NCBI RefSeq assembly: GCF_900092025.1
Contig: NZ_FLTX01000037.1
Location: forward strand, 46,551-110,550
Direction of reading: 5' to 3'
DNA length: 64,000 bases
Source of the DNA: Xanthomonas bromi
GTDB taxonomy: Bacteria; Pseudomonadota; Gammaproteobacteria; Xanthomonadales; Xanthomonadaceae
Positions within the stretch are counted from its first letter, which is position 1, and every line of letters begins with the position of its first letter. Made by a program: the position numbers and the translations under genes. Below, piece by piece: positions 16,911-27,794 of this stretch. The notes under the pieces were generated by a model that was not told the DNA's origin, did not search any database, and was given only the letters and a program-made list of their open reading frames with translations.

Positions 16911-16991
16911 CAACATTCACTGCATCGGAAATACCTATTGCATTACAGTCACTTGCAGGTATTATTCGGGAGCCTTCCGCCCACCGAATCA

Positions 16992-17036
16992 AACGCACAA
17001 GCCCTGGAAACGTCATGTTTCCGGGGCTTGTGCGTT
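16992..17036. terminator. Very long hairpin at the right boundary of the element
   Basis: The two arms of 20 bases (AACGCACAAGCCCTGGAAAC and GTTTCCGGGGCTTGTGCGTT) pair completely with a single G-U wobble and a five-base loop. On the minus strand it is followed by TGATT rather than a long T-run. It can act as a bidirectional terminator; it also shares GTTTCCAGGGC (inverted) with 12733-12743 beside the left end and CATGTTTCCG (direct) with 12663-12672. Confidence 0.6.
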
Positions 17037-17154
17037 ATGAGGGGCGTTGCGGGGCGCAATCGCTGTGCCGGGCAACCGGGCAACCGGGCGCCATGGCGCA
17101 GGGATCACATGGCGCGCGCTAACGTCCGGCTTCACTCCATAGCGGACCCACACC

Positions 17155-17334
17155 ATGAGCAATAAAGAGCAGCAGCAACCCGACACTGTCGCCGACGATG
17201 CGCACGGCGTGACTGAGAGCCAGCAGGACCGCAAGCACGACGACGCCGCCAAGCAGCGCCCTGGCCAGGAAGATCTGAAGGTGCACGACGAGCACAGCCG
17301 TCGCCCGACCGGCAAGGTTGGTCAGCCAGAGTGA
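17155..17334 (+). CDS. Small hydrophilic hypothetical protein, 59 residues
   Basis: An ATG at 17155 opens a 59-residue frame (MSNKEQQQPDTVADDAHGVT, ending TGKVGQPE). The product is extremely hydrophilic, rich in Asp, Gln, Lys and His, without cysteine or a hydrophobic core, and would be intrinsically disordered. No domain is recognised. It lies just outside the likely right boundary of the element. The ribosome site is weak, so it may be non-coding. Confidence 0.45.
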   Translation: MSNKEQQQPDTVADDAHGVTESQQDRKHDDAAKQRPGQEDLKVHDEHSRRPTGKVGQPE

Positions 17335-17667
17335 GCTGGCCGAATCCTCGTCCTGGCGGCCAGCCAGTGCCACCGCTGCGCGGATGCGGCAAACCTGCAT
17401 GCTCCGTCGCCTGCACGTCTTGCTCCGTATCACGCAACGGATAATGCGGGGTCTGCAGGACTGGAATCGGGCGCCGGTATGCGCCCCCGCTCCTGTGGCA
17501 AGATCTGTGATAGTGACCGCCGGTCTGCCGATGTCCAGAGACGTAGTGCGCTGGCAGCACTTGTCCAGAGACGTAGTGCGCTGGCAGCACTGCGATCGCA
17601 TCGGCGGGCGCCTCGTCGCTTTCTCCCTTCATCGCCTTGATGGCGCCTTGTTCCGGTGGTGTTTTGC
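17335..17667. other. Gene-free region with a perfect tandem duplication
   Basis: No gene is supported in this region. Its main feature is a 30-base perfect tandem repeat at 17532-17591. The region precedes the GAF-domain gene and probably holds its promoter. Confidence 0.45.
17532..17591 (+). repeat. Two perfect tandem copies of a 30-base unit
   Basis: The unit begins TGTCCAGAGACGTAGTGCGC and ends TGGCAGCACT; copies occupy 17532-17561 and 17562-17591 without a mismatch. It lies 77-136 bases upstream of the GAF-domain gene start, so it duplicates possible control sequence. Confidence 0.9.
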
Positions 17668-18753
17668 ATGCAGATACCCGACGCACCCGCGTTGAACCTC
17701 ATCCACGCAACGCTGCTACCCGGCGGCGTCAACGCCAATTTTGGTGCGCGTCTACCGGCCAACGAGGATGAGCGTGTAAACGCGCTGCATGCGTACCGCT
17801 TGCTGGACACCGCACCGGAGCCGAGCTACGACGCGTTCACCTCCATTGCAGCCACGGTCTGCCGCATGCCGATGGCGCTGATTTCGCTGGTCGATACCCA
17901 TCGGCAATGGTTCAAATCCAAGATCGGCATGCAGCCGACCGAGACACCGCGCGAGCTGTCGTTCTGCGCGCACGCCATTCTCGAACCCGATCAGGTGATG
18001 GAAGTCGGCGATACCCATCTGGACCCACGCTTCACGAACAATGCCTTGGTCACGGGGGAGCCGCAGATTCGTTTCTATGCGGGCGCGCCGTTGCTGACCT
18101 CCGACGGCATCGCGCTGGGTACGCTGTGCGTACTGGATCGCACACCGCGGCGCCTGTCGGTGGCCGAACGCGACGCGCTGCAGGCATTGGCCAAACAAGT
18201 TGTCAGCACCATCGAACTGCAGCAGGCCGCTCGGCTGGTGGAGCTGGATGCCTTGCGCGACGCGCTCACCGGGCTATGGAATCGCGCCGGGCTGGAGCAT
18301 GCATTGCACGCGCTTGCGGACGCGCCCAGCACCGCCTCTGACGCTAGGCTGGGTTTCATGCTGATCGAACTGGATGGCTTCAAGCGGCAAAAATTGCAGG
18401 CCGGTGCGGCGGCGGCCGATGCCAGCGTGCTCCAGGTCGCTAGCGTGCTCGAAACGCAGCTGCCGCCGGCCGCAATCGTCGCGCGCCTGGCCTGCGATCA
18501 ATTCTGCGTGGCGCTGCCGACCACCTCTGCCTCTGCGGCGCTCGCTGCGGCCGACGGCTTGCGCAAGGCGGTGGAAGACGCGTCCTGGCCCACCGGCCCG
18601 TTGACTCTCAGCGCCGGGCTGGTGGATGTTGCCGCGCACGCTGCGTTCGACAGCAATACCTTGCTGGCACGCGCTCGGCACGCGCTGCAGCAGGCGCGTC
18701 GCGATGGCCGTAACCGGGTGCACCGCTTCCACGGTTGGCATCTGCAGGACTGA
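17668..18753 (+). CDS. GAF domain protein with degenerate GGDEF domain
   Basis: The 361-residue protein has a GAF domain (about 40-190: NEDERVNALHAYRLLDTAPE, FDAFTS-type start, FKSKIGMQ, RELSFCAHAI, FYAGAPLLTSDGIALGTLCV), then a GGDEF-like domain starting DALTGLWNRAGLE. The signature GGDEF is replaced by ACDQF (in ARLACDQFCVAL), so cyclic-di-GMP synthesis is unlikely; it may bind nucleotide or signal through protein contact. The GAF part is the FRS-type often found in redox or light sensing. ATG at 17668 is used; a GTG at 17656 is possible. Confidence 0.85.
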   Translation: MQIPDAPALNLIHATLLPGGVNANFGARLPANEDERVNALHAYRLLDTAPEPSYDAFTSIAATVCRMPMALISLVDTHRQWFKSKIGMQPTETPRELSFCAHAILEPDQVMEVGDTHLDPRFTNNALVTGEPQIRFYAGAPLLTSDGIALGTLCVLDRTPRRLSVAERDALQALAKQVVSTIELQQAARLVELDALRDALTGLWNRAGLEHALHALADAPSTASDARLGFMLIELDGFKRQKLQAGAAAADASVLQVASVLETQLPPAAIVARLACDQFCVALPTTSASAALAAADGLRKAVEDASWPTGPLTLSAGLVDVAAHAAFDSNTLLARARHALQQARRDGRNRVHRFHGWHLQD

Positions 18754-18795
18754 TCGGCGCAATCAGCGCTGATCGTCCCAGCACACTGCTGCAGC

Positions 18796-19305
18796 TCAGG
18801 CCGCCAGTGCGTCGGTGTTTCCGGCGATCTCGTTCACCTGCAGCACCTGCTCCATGTCCAGCACGACCACGAAGCGCTCGCCGACCTTGCCCATGCCGCG
18901 CAGCAGATCGCGGCGGATGTGCGTGCCGAACGAGGGCGCCGCTTCGATGTCGTGATCGGCCAGTTCGATCACGGCATTGACCGCATCCACCAGCACGCCG
19001 ATCACCTGCGTGCCCTGCGCCTGCTCGGTGGCCAGAATCACGATGCAGCTGCGCTTGCCGATCGCGCTGTCCGCGCGTCCCAGCCGCGCATGCAGATCCA
19101 CCACCGGCACCACCGCGCCGCGCAAATTGATCACTCCGCGCACGCAATCCGGCATCGAGGGCACCGGCGTAGGCGTGCGGTATTGAATGATTTCACGAAT
19201 GCCGAGAATGCTGGTGGCGAAGGTTTCGCCATCCAGTTGAAAGGTCAGATATTGCGCAGCGGCATCAGCGTCGCCGGGCATCACATCAAGCGTCGGTGCG
19301 GTCAT
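18796..19305 (-). CDS. cheW: Chemotaxis coupling protein CheW
   Basis: CheW links chemoreceptors to the kinase CheA. The 169-residue protein shows the CheW fold: QYLTFQLDGETFATSILGIREI, PDCVRGVINLRGAVVPVVDL and IGVLVDAVNAVIEL (each given in part). It follows the methyl-accepting receptor gene with 11 bases between, on the same strand, so both are made together. ATG at 19305 has GAGGGA upstream. No cheA or cheY is in the window. Confidence 0.93.
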   Translation of the reverse strand: MTAPTLDVMPGDADAAAQYLTFQLDGETFATSILGIREIIQYRTPTPVPSMPDCVRGVINLRGAVVPVVDLHARLGRADSAIGKRSCIVILATEQAQGTQVIGVLVDAVNAVIELADHDIEAAPSFGTHIRRDLLRGMGKVGERFVVVLDMEQVLQVNEIAGNTDALAA

Positions 19306-19316
19306 TGGTCGATCCC

Positions 19317-20975
19317 TCAAAAACGCGCGAACTGGCCTTCGTCGGGGCCCTCGGACATCGCATAGGCCGGGGCTGCATGACTGCGCCAGCCACGGGTTCC
19401 TGCGGCACGCGCCGTGCGTGCGGCAACCTGCCTACCGCGCTTGGGCGGCGCAGTCGTCGCACCCTGCCCCCCCAGCCGGAAGAACGCCATGCTCTGTTGC
19501 AGCTGTTCGGCCTGCGCGCTCATTTCCTCGGCAGTGGCGGCCAGCTCTTCGGAAGCGCTGGCGTTCTGCTGGGTGGTCTGGCTCAACTGCACGACTGCCG
19601 AATTGATCTGGCTGACGCCGGAGGATTGCTCTTCGGAGGCGGCGGAAATCTCCTGCACCAGATCGGAGGTGCGCTTGATGCTGGGCACGATCGAATCCAG
19701 CAAACGGCCGGCACGATCGGCCAATTCCACGCTGGAGCTGGCCACCTCGCCGATCTCCTGCGCGGCGACCTGGCTGCGTTCGGCCAGCTTGCGCACCTCG
19801 GCGGCGACCACGGCAAACCCCTTGCCATGTTCACCAGCCCGCGCCGCCTCGATCGCGGCATTGAGCGCGAGCAGATTGGTCTGATACGCAATGTCGTCGA
19901 TGATGCCGATCTTCTGTGCGATCTGCTTCATCGCCTGGGTGGTGGCAACCACCGCTTCGCCGCCTTCCACGGTTTCTTTCGCGGCCTGGGTGGCCATGCC
20001 GTCGGTGACGCGCGCGTTTTCGGTGTTCTGGCTGATCGATGCGGTCATCTGCTCCAGCGAGGCGCTGGTTTCTTCCACACCGGCGGCCTGTTCGCTGGCC
20101 GCCTGCGACAACGACTGCGCGGTGGCGCTGACTTCTTCGGACGCACTGGCGAGCGTTTCGGCGCTGGTGTTGACCTCGCCGACGACCTGCGAGAGCTTCT
20201 GCACCATCGTACGCATCGCTTCGAGCAATTGCGCGGTTTCGTCGCGGCCATGCACATCAATGCGCATGGTGAGATCGCCTTCGGACAAGCCGTTGGCCAC
20301 CGCCACCGCACGGCGGATCGGCCCGGTGACGCTGCGGCTGATCACCACGCCGAGAATGGCACCGAGCAACACACCGCCGCAGATGATGGCGACCAGCAGC
20401 CTGGAACTGCGCGCATGAATCGCAGCGGCTTCCGCGTTGGCCGCCGCAGCGCTGCGCTCGCGCAGACCGCTCAGGTCGGTCATCAGGTTATCCACTTCGT
20501 CCGAACTGGCGCGGACCGCACGCGATAGCGAGGCCAGTTCCGGATTGGCCTCGCGCAGCGCCTCGCGGTTGGCGGCTTCGAGAAAGCGACCGCGCTCGTC
20601 CAGATATTTCTGCCAGGCGCGATCGAATTGCGCCAACTTGTTCTTGCCCTCTTCGCTTTGGAAGCTCGCACGCGCACGGGTCATGTAATCGACCACCTTG
20701 GCGGTGTATTTGTCGATGCTCTGCACATGCGACTGGCGCTCTTCTGCGCTGCTGGCCAATAGCAGATTGGCGCGTGCGCGGCCCGCATAGATGAGGTTGA
20801 TATTGGCTTCCTTGACGTTGGACATGCCGAGCAATTCGCGCTCGTACAACGAACTCGACAGCGCGTTGATGCGGCCGGAGTTGGAATAGCCCACCCACCC
20901 GATGCATGCGCCGATCGCCGAGACGATCAGGAATGCCACGATCAGTCTGGTTCCGATTCTGAAATTGCCTAACAT
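19317..20975 (-). CDS. Methyl-accepting chemotaxis protein
   Basis: This is a 552-residue transmembrane chemoreceptor. It has a first membrane segment ([20 protein letters not shown], about 10-30), a four-helix-bundle ligand domain of the Tar/MCP_1 type, a second membrane segment ([20 protein letters not shown]), a HAMP domain, and the signalling hairpin with the conserved tip [24 protein letters not shown] sequence ([20 protein letters not shown]). The C-terminus is basic and lacks a CheR-binding pentapeptide. ATG at 20975 begins the canonical [11 protein letters not shown]. It is co-transcribed with cheW. The ligand cannot be told from sequence. Confidence 0.93.
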   Translation of the reverse strand: MLGNFRIGTRLIVAFLIVSAIGACIGWVGYSNSGRINALSSSLYERELLGMSNVKEANINLIYAGRARANLLLASSAEERQSHVQSIDKYTAKVVDYMTRARASFQSEEGKNKLAQFDRAWQKYLDERGRFLEAANREALREANPELASLSRAVRASSDEVDNLMTDLSGLRERSAAAANAEAAAIHARSSRLLVAIICGGVLLGAILGVVISRSVTGPIRRAVAVANGLSEGDLTMRIDVHGRDETAQLLEAMRTMVQKLSQVVGEVNTSAETLASASEEVSATAQSLSQAASEQAAGVEETSASLEQMTASISQNTENARVTDGMATQAAKETVEGGEAVVATTQAMKQIAQKIGIIDDIAYQTNLLALNAAIEAARAGEHGKGFAVVAAEVRKLAERSQVAAQEIGEVASSSVELADRAGRLLDSIVPSIKRTSDLVQEISAASEEQSSGVSQINSAVVQLSQTTQQNASASEELAATAEEMSAQAEQLQQSMAFFRLGGQGATTAPPKRGRQVAARTARAAGTRGWRSHAAPAYAMSEGPDEGQFARF

Positions 20976-21124
20976 TTGGGGAGTTCTCTCGAGAATGATG
21001 CGTGGGCGGCATGCGCTGCGGGACGGCGACGGCGCTGCGCGTACCGCACACTGCGGCACAGCTCATCTAACCAATCGCTAATGGCTATCGGCGACGACCA
21101 AACACGCTTGAGAGACGCGCATAG

Positions 21125-21142
21125 CCTGAATGCGCATTCAGG
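21125..21142. promoter_or_regulatory. Perfect 18-base palindrome upstream of the glycosylase gene
   Basis: CCTGAATGCGCATTCAGG is a perfect inverted repeat in the 296-base region between the divergent receptor and glycosylase genes. It lies about 130 bases before the glycosylase start and could be an operator for either gene. No known consensus was recognised. The rest of the intergenic region shows nothing clear. Confidence 0.4.
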
Positions 21143-21145
21143 TAA

Positions 21146-21893
<748 letters not shown>

Positions 21894-24800
21894 GCCAGCC
21901 AGCGCTCCATCGGCGATTGCTCGGCCGCGCCCGGCCCACGCTGCAGCAGGCGCAGCGCCTGCTCGGCCTGCTCGGGTGTAAGTTCCTGCAAGGCGTGGAA
22001 GCGGTCTGCCGCCCACACCGCGATCGGCAGCCCATCCAGAAACGCGACACGATTGCCCGGCACACGCGCGACACGCTCGCCCGGCAGCAGACTGCCAAGC
22101 AGATTGCTCGGGTCGCTCGCACTCACGCAAACCCACTGCTGCGGCAATGCCTGCGCGCGCACGCGGCGCAATGCCGCAATCGCATCCGGCAACGCGAACT
22201 GCTCGCCGGACAGCCCGGCGATAAAACGCCCGCCACGGATTTCGCCGCGCGCTTCCAGCCGTTGATACATGCGCAGCAATTCGCGCCACGGCGGCAGCCA
22301 TGCGGCCTCGCGTTCGAGCAGCCGCCAGCACACCACGCCATAACGACGCAGCAGCGTACGCGCCACGTGTTCGAGCATGTCTTGATGGCGCTCGCCGGCT
22401 TCGGCAAGCGGCACCTCGGGCAGCGCGCGCACCGGCGCCCAGCGGCCCGCATCGCGAATGCCCAGCGCACTTGCACGTCGGCGGTGACGCGACAACGCCG
22501 ACGGCCGCTTGGACGCCGGCACCAACAACGCGCGCAGCCCGGCATAGCTGTCGCAGTGTGCACGGCCGCGCATGACCAACTCGCTCAAGGCATCTTCCAG
22601 CTCGGTGTTCATCAGATGCGCTTCATCGGCGATTTCGTCGAAGAACAGCGCGCCTTGCTGCTGCAACACCTGCATGACACGTTCGGCGCGGGAACCCAAC
22701 GGTGCGTCGTCTGCAGCGCGCGCCATTGCACTCCAGCGCTGCGCTTCGCGCCGTGGCAGCAGCACGATCGGCGTGCTGCGCAGCGCAGCGCCGCTGCGAC
22801 CACCACCGGGTCGCAAGCGTGCCCACAGCGTGCGCCCGGCGGTGCACAACTCGTCAAGCCAGGCCGGTTGATAGTCGCGCACGCGCGCCGGTAACAGTTC
22901 GCTCTCCCACACCACCGCAGGCGCCTCAAAGCCTTCGAGCTGCCCCACCACGCCGGCCAACGCATCCGGCCCTGACACGCGGCCGCTGCTGTCCACGTGC
23001 TGCCACTCGAACAGAAAGCGCGCGTAATCGCGCTGCGATACCGGTTCGATTTCGCGGCGCAACCGCCCCAGCGTGTAGCGATGGATGCGTGCCAACAGAT
23101 GGCGCTCGCACCACTCTTCGGCCTGCGCGTGCGCACTGAACTGCCCAGCCATGACGTAGCCCTCGCGCTGCAGGGCCGCCAGCGCCAGCACGATGTCTGT
23201 TTCCGGCACCTGCAATGCCTTGGACAAGGCCGGCACCTGGGACGGGCCTACCGCGGACAAGCGCCCGCGCAGCAGTTCGCCCACCGCCCAGTCGCGCTCC
23301 CAGTCGGCAACGCGGCAATCGGCCGGCGCCTGCAAGGGCGGCCGGGCAACGGCCTTGGGATACAACGGCAGAAACCAGTCGATGCGCTCGGCACTGATCC
23401 ACAGCGTCGGACTGCCGTGCAAGGCCACGCAGGTGGCGCGACCAGCCGCAGCCAGCGCGGACAACCAACCCTGCCACTGCGCATCGGTGGCTTCTTGGAC
23501 CGGCAGCACGCCAAGCCCCACCAGCGCCTCGTGCATTTCTTCGGCATCGCGCGGCTGTGGCCAGGCCTCTTCGCGCACTGCCTCGATGGCCTGCGGATCG
23601 AGCCGGCCCAGGTCGTCGCTGGTCTGCGGCGTGTAGCGGCGACTTTGCACGGCCTGGGTACGCCGTTCTTCCAATGGCGCATCGTCGAGAAATGCATAGG
23701 GACGCGCATTCAAGGCTTCGGCGGCCAGCGGCGACGGTGCGGCCAGATCGCGCGCAATCAGCATGACTTCACCCGACTCCAGACCGCGCAACACTTGTAG
23801 CCAGCCATCGCTGTCCATGGAGTGATGCAGGCAATCGTCCAGCGCCTGCGTCACCAACGGGTGATCGGGCACCTCGCGTTCGCCGACCAGATTCTCTGCG
23901 CAGGCCACCTGATCCGGGAATACCGTTGCCAGCAGATCTTCCGACTTCATCCGTTGCAACTGCGGCGCCACCTTGTTGCCGCCACTGAAGCGCGGCAGCG
24001 CCATCGCATTGGTCGCATTCCAGCGCCAACGCACACCGAACAGCGGCGCATCCAGCAATGCCTGGATCAACACATGCTCGGCCGATGACGAATGCAGGTA
24101 ACGGCCAACGTCTTCCAGCGCAAAGCTATGACTGGTGGACAGCGACAACACGATCGCATCTTCGGTGGCCGCAGCCTGCAATTCGAAGTTGAAGGTGCGG
24201 CAGAAGCGCTTGCGCAACGCCAGCCCCCACGCACGATTGATGCGGCTGCCGTAGGGCGAATGGATCACCAGCTGGGTACCGCCACTGGCATCGAAAAAGC
24301 GCTCCATCACCAGGCACTGCTGGGTAGGCATCGCGCCCAGTGCGGTGCATGCGTTGGCCAGATAGTCCACCAGTTGCCGCGCCGCTTCGGACGACAGCTC
24401 CAGCTCGCTCTGCAGCCAGTTGCAGGCCGCTTCATGTGGCGCGGTGTCCAGCCGCGCGGCAATCTCGCCACGCAGGCGCGACACCGCCGCCGACAGTTCG
24501 TCGCTACGGCCCGGCGCTTCGCCCAGCCAGAAGGGAATGTTCGGCGGCGCGCCTTTGGCATCTTCCACGCGCACGCGCCCGGCCTCCACGCGCAGGATGC
24601 GGTAGCTGGCGTTGCCGAGCTGGAACACATCGCCGGTGAGGCTTTCGATGGCGAAATCCTCGTTGACCGTGCCGATCTTCTCGGCCTGCGGCTCCAGCAC
24701 CACGCTGTAGTCGCCGGTTTCGGGAATGGTGCCACCGGAAGTCAGCGCGGTCATGCGTGCGCCGCGCCGTGCATGCAGGCGCCGATGCACCGCATCGCGA

Positions 24801-26461
24801 TGCAGATACCCTGCGCGCGGGCCAAGCCGCGTGCTGAAGCCCTCGCAGAGCATGCGCACCACGCTGTCGAACCTCGCGCGGCTCAACGCGGCGAATGGCC
24901 ACGCCCGCCGCACCAGCGCGAACAGCGCGTCTTCGTCCCAGTCTTCGCATGCGGCCTCGGCCACGATCTGCTGCGCCAGCACGTCCACCGGCGCCAGCGG
25001 GATGCGCAAGGCATCCAGTTCGCCGCGGCGGATGCTGTCCAGCAGCGCGGCGCATTCGACCAACTCGTCGCGGGTCTGCGGAAACAGTCGCGCCTTCGGC
25101 GTGCCGCCGACCTTGTGCCCGGAACGCCCGGCGCGTTGCAGGAACGTCGCGATCGACCGCGGCGAACCGAGCTGGCAGACCAGATCGACATCGCCGATAT
25201 CCAGCCCCAGCTCCAGCGATGCGGTCGCCACCAGCACGGTGAGCTCGCCAGCCTTGAGCCGTTGCTCGGCCAACAGGCGCGTCTCGCGCGACAGACTGCC
25301 GTGATGCGCCGCCACGCGCTGCTTGCCGAGCAGATCGCCCAGATGCCGCGCCGCGCGCTCGGCCATGCGCCGCGTATTGACGAACACCAGCGTGGTGCGA
25401 TGCTGCTGCGCCAGCGCAGCCACATCTGCATAGACCTGCAGCCACTGGTCGTTGGACATCACCACGCTCAGCGGCGTGGGCGGCAGCGCCAAGGCCAGAT
25501 CGCGCGTGCGGGTGTAGCCGATATCGACGATTTCGCACGGCGGCGGCAGGCCATCTGCACCGACACCGACCAGAAACTGCGCCACTGTTTCGATCGGCTT
25601 CTGCGTTGCCGACAGCCCCACCCGCGTGATCGGCTGCGCGGCCAGCCGCTGCAGGCGCTCCAGCGTCAGGCTCAGATGGCTACCGCGCTTGTCCGAAGCC
25701 ACCGCATGGATTTCATCGATGATGACGGTGCGCACGTGCCGCAGCGCGGTGCGGCCGGATGCCGAGCCCAACAGGACGTACAACGACTCCGGCGTGGTCA
25801 CCAGAATATGCGGCGGCGTGCGGCGCGCCTGCGCGCGCTCGCGTGGCGGCGTGTCGCCGGTGCGCACTGCCGTGCGGACCGGCACATCCGGCAGTCCGCT
25901 GGCCAGCAACGCCGCACGGATGCCCTGCAATGGCGCGTCCAGGTTGAGGTGGATGTCGTTGGACAAGGCCTTCAGCGGCGACACGTAGACCACGCGGGTT
26001 TCGTCGGGCAACGCACCACCGTTGGCCAGCCCGTCGCAGATCAATGCATCGATGGCGGCGAAGAACGCGGTCAACGTCTTGCCCGAGCCGGTCGGCGCGG
26101 CCACCAGGGTGTGGCGCCCGTCCTGGATCGCTGGCCACGCCGCGACCTGCGCCGGCGTTGGCGCCGCGAAGGCCTGCGCAAACCACGCAGCGACCACAGG
26201 ATGGAACTGTTGCAGGACAGGATGCATTGGCGATGCCCGACACCTGACCCTCATCTTGACGGGACGGCGCGCGGATGTAACTCGGTGGGAGTGCAATGAA
26301 TGGGGTTGCGCAGCGGCCCAGACAAGCCGCACGCCACGCCGGCGGTGAACCATTTAGCGCGCTGGTGCCGGCCTCTGCCGTCGACAAGGCGACGCCCTCG
26401 CAGCGCTGCGGCGCCTGCACGGCGATTGTCCACCGGCCGCATGCCATGGCACATTGACGAC

Positions 26462-26806
26462 ATGCCCAGTCTTATTGTTTTCATGATCGCCGGCGCCGCG
26501 CTGTTCGGGTTCTGGAACTCCTCGCGCGCTGCCGCCGAACGGGCCGACATCCTCGGCCGTAATGCCTGCCGCGCCGCCGATGTGCAGTGGCTGGACCAGA
26601 GCGTGCATTCCACCAACATCCGCGTCTGCCGGATGCCCAACGGCTGGCTGGGCTTCGAGCGCACCTTCCGTTTCGAATATTCCTACGACGGTGCGGATCG
26701 TCATAGCGGTAAATTGGTCCTGCGTGGCGATCAACTGATTGCGTTCACCGGCCCGCAAGTCGCCACCGTGCGGGCATTGCATCCGGAGCAACAGCGGCTG
26801 GAGTGA
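26462..26806 (+). CDS. DUF3301 family membrane-anchored protein
   Basis: The 114-residue protein fits the DUF3301 family of gammaproteobacterial proteins of unknown role. It has an N-terminal membrane anchor (LIVFMIAGAALFGFW), the motif ILGRNACRAADVQWLDQSV, and VCRMPNGWLGFERTFRFEYS. ATG at 26462 gives the family-typical start; other ATGs 21 bases upstream are possible. It is divergent from lhr. Confidence 0.82.
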   Translation: MPSLIVFMIAGAALFGFWNSSRAAAERADILGRNACRAADVQWLDQSVHSTNIRVCRMPNGWLGFERTFRFEYSYDGADRHSGKLVLRGDQLIAFTGPQVATVRALHPEQQRLE

Positions 26807-27275
26807 CGGATGATTTGCAGCGCGGGTGATTTGCAGGGGACGTCGCGCGCTGGTGCCCCTGCGCAAACACGCACGACGGACGCAGCAGGTCGTCATCCTG
26901 CAACAAGCGCGCCTTGTCGCCCACTCCGAGGCAGAGAAAATGCGCCTCAGTCGGCGTGTCGCTGTAGCTGCGCGCTAACAGACAGCGCGCACTATCCACG
27001 ACGCAATACGATGTCGTGCTTGTAGTCGACCGCGCCGGACGCATCCGGCGCACTGCAATCTAGATGATGGCTGCGCTTCACCCGCAGCTGAGACCCACCC
27101 ACGCCGCGTACAGGCTGCCCGCGACTGGCGCTGCGATGGAAGCGGCTAACGCAGTGCGCAGTCGCCAAGCGGCCGTGGACGACGCGCAGGACGCGCAGTG
27201 CACGCGTGCCATTGCGAACTCCAAGCACCGACAGCGCCCAGCTGACGGCTGCACAGTCGTGTGGTTTAGCGACGC
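26807..27275. other. Gene-free region, nothing recognised
   Basis: Open frames on both strands in this stretch are arginine/alanine-rich, lack ribosome sites and show no domain. A short direct repeat TGATTTGCAG occurs twice near 26811-26836. No terminator or RNA gene was identified. Confidence 0.5.
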
Positions 27276-27716
27276 CTACTTCACCACGCGAAGATGCGGG
27301 CGCTTGCCACCGCTGGATGGTTCGTCCGGCGTCGGAGCGCTGGGCGGCGGCGCCCCCGGATCCGGTGGCTCGCTGCTGGTGCCAGGAATGTCGTCCGGCA
27401 GCGCCATGCCCTGCCCGGTTTCGCGCGCGTACACCGCCAGCACGGCCGCCATCGGCACCATCACCGGGTGGCTCACGCCACCAAAGCGCGCGGTGAAGCT
27501 CACGCTTTCGTTATCGACCTGCAAGCCGACCACGGCGCGCTCGGCGATATTCAAGACGACGCGACCGTCCTTGACGGCACTGGCAGGCACCTGCACACCG
27601 GGCAGGCCTGCATCCACCAAAACGTGCGGCGTCATGCCGTTGTCGTTGATCCATTCGACCAAGGCCCGCAACAGGTACGGGCGATGGCTAGTCATGCGGG
27701 GGAAATCTTCGGTCAT
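27276..27716 (-). CDS. sspB: ClpXP protease specificity-enhancing factor SspB
   Basis: SspB binds ssrA-tagged proteins and delivers them to ClpXP. The 146-residue protein has the substrate-binding domain (RPYLLRALVEWINDNGMTPH, VVLNIAERAVVGL, FTARFGGVSHPVMVPMAAVL), a long disordered proline-rich linker, and the C-terminal ClpX-docking tail RPHLRVVK, nearly identical to the enterobacterial RPALRVVK. It follows sspA by 78 bases on the same strand, the conserved sspA-sspB pair. Confidence 0.95.
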   Translation of the reverse strand: MTEDFPRMTSHRPYLLRALVEWINDNGMTPHVLVDAGLPGVQVPASAVKDGRVVLNIAERAVVGLQVDNESVSFTARFGGVSHPVMVPMAAVLAVYARETGQGMALPDDIPGTSSEPPDPGAPPPSAPTPDEPSSGGKRPHLRVVK

Positions 27717-27794
27717 TGTGTCATTTTACCCGCACACGGCCCGTCCCGGCGGCCACGCGATCGGACGTCGGTCTGTTGGCATACAGCCGTCGCA

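Larger units (their letters stand above)
12650..16985 (+). mobile_element. Small integrative element in tRNA-Ala, about 4.3 kb
   Basis: The element begins at the tRNA-Ala 3' end with a P4-type integrase gene read away from the tRNA. It contains a lipoprotein and a membrane-protein gene (minus strand), an XRE regulator, a ParB-like protein and an AlpA-like regulator (plus strand). A possible right attachment site is CCTTCCGCCCACC at 16973-16985, which matches the tRNA end CCTTCCGCTCCACC (12650-12663) with one base missing. Paired GGCGGTAA repeats lie inside both ends. No capsid, packaging, replication or conjugation gene is visible, so it resembles a phage satellite or a minimal integrative element. 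The exact right boundary is uncertain. Confidence 0.75.

Noticed and set aside
12663..17023. CATGTTTCCG direct repeat as the attachment core
   Set aside because: It occurs inside a hairpin on the right and outside the tRNA on the left; a core of a tRNA-targeting integrase should lie within the tRNA end, so the CCTTCCGC-CCACC match was preferred, though weakly.
24092..26299. A 735-codon plus-strand open frame opposite lhr
   Set aside because: It is arginine/histidine/glutamine-rich without domains and lies fully antisense to the helicase motifs of lhr.
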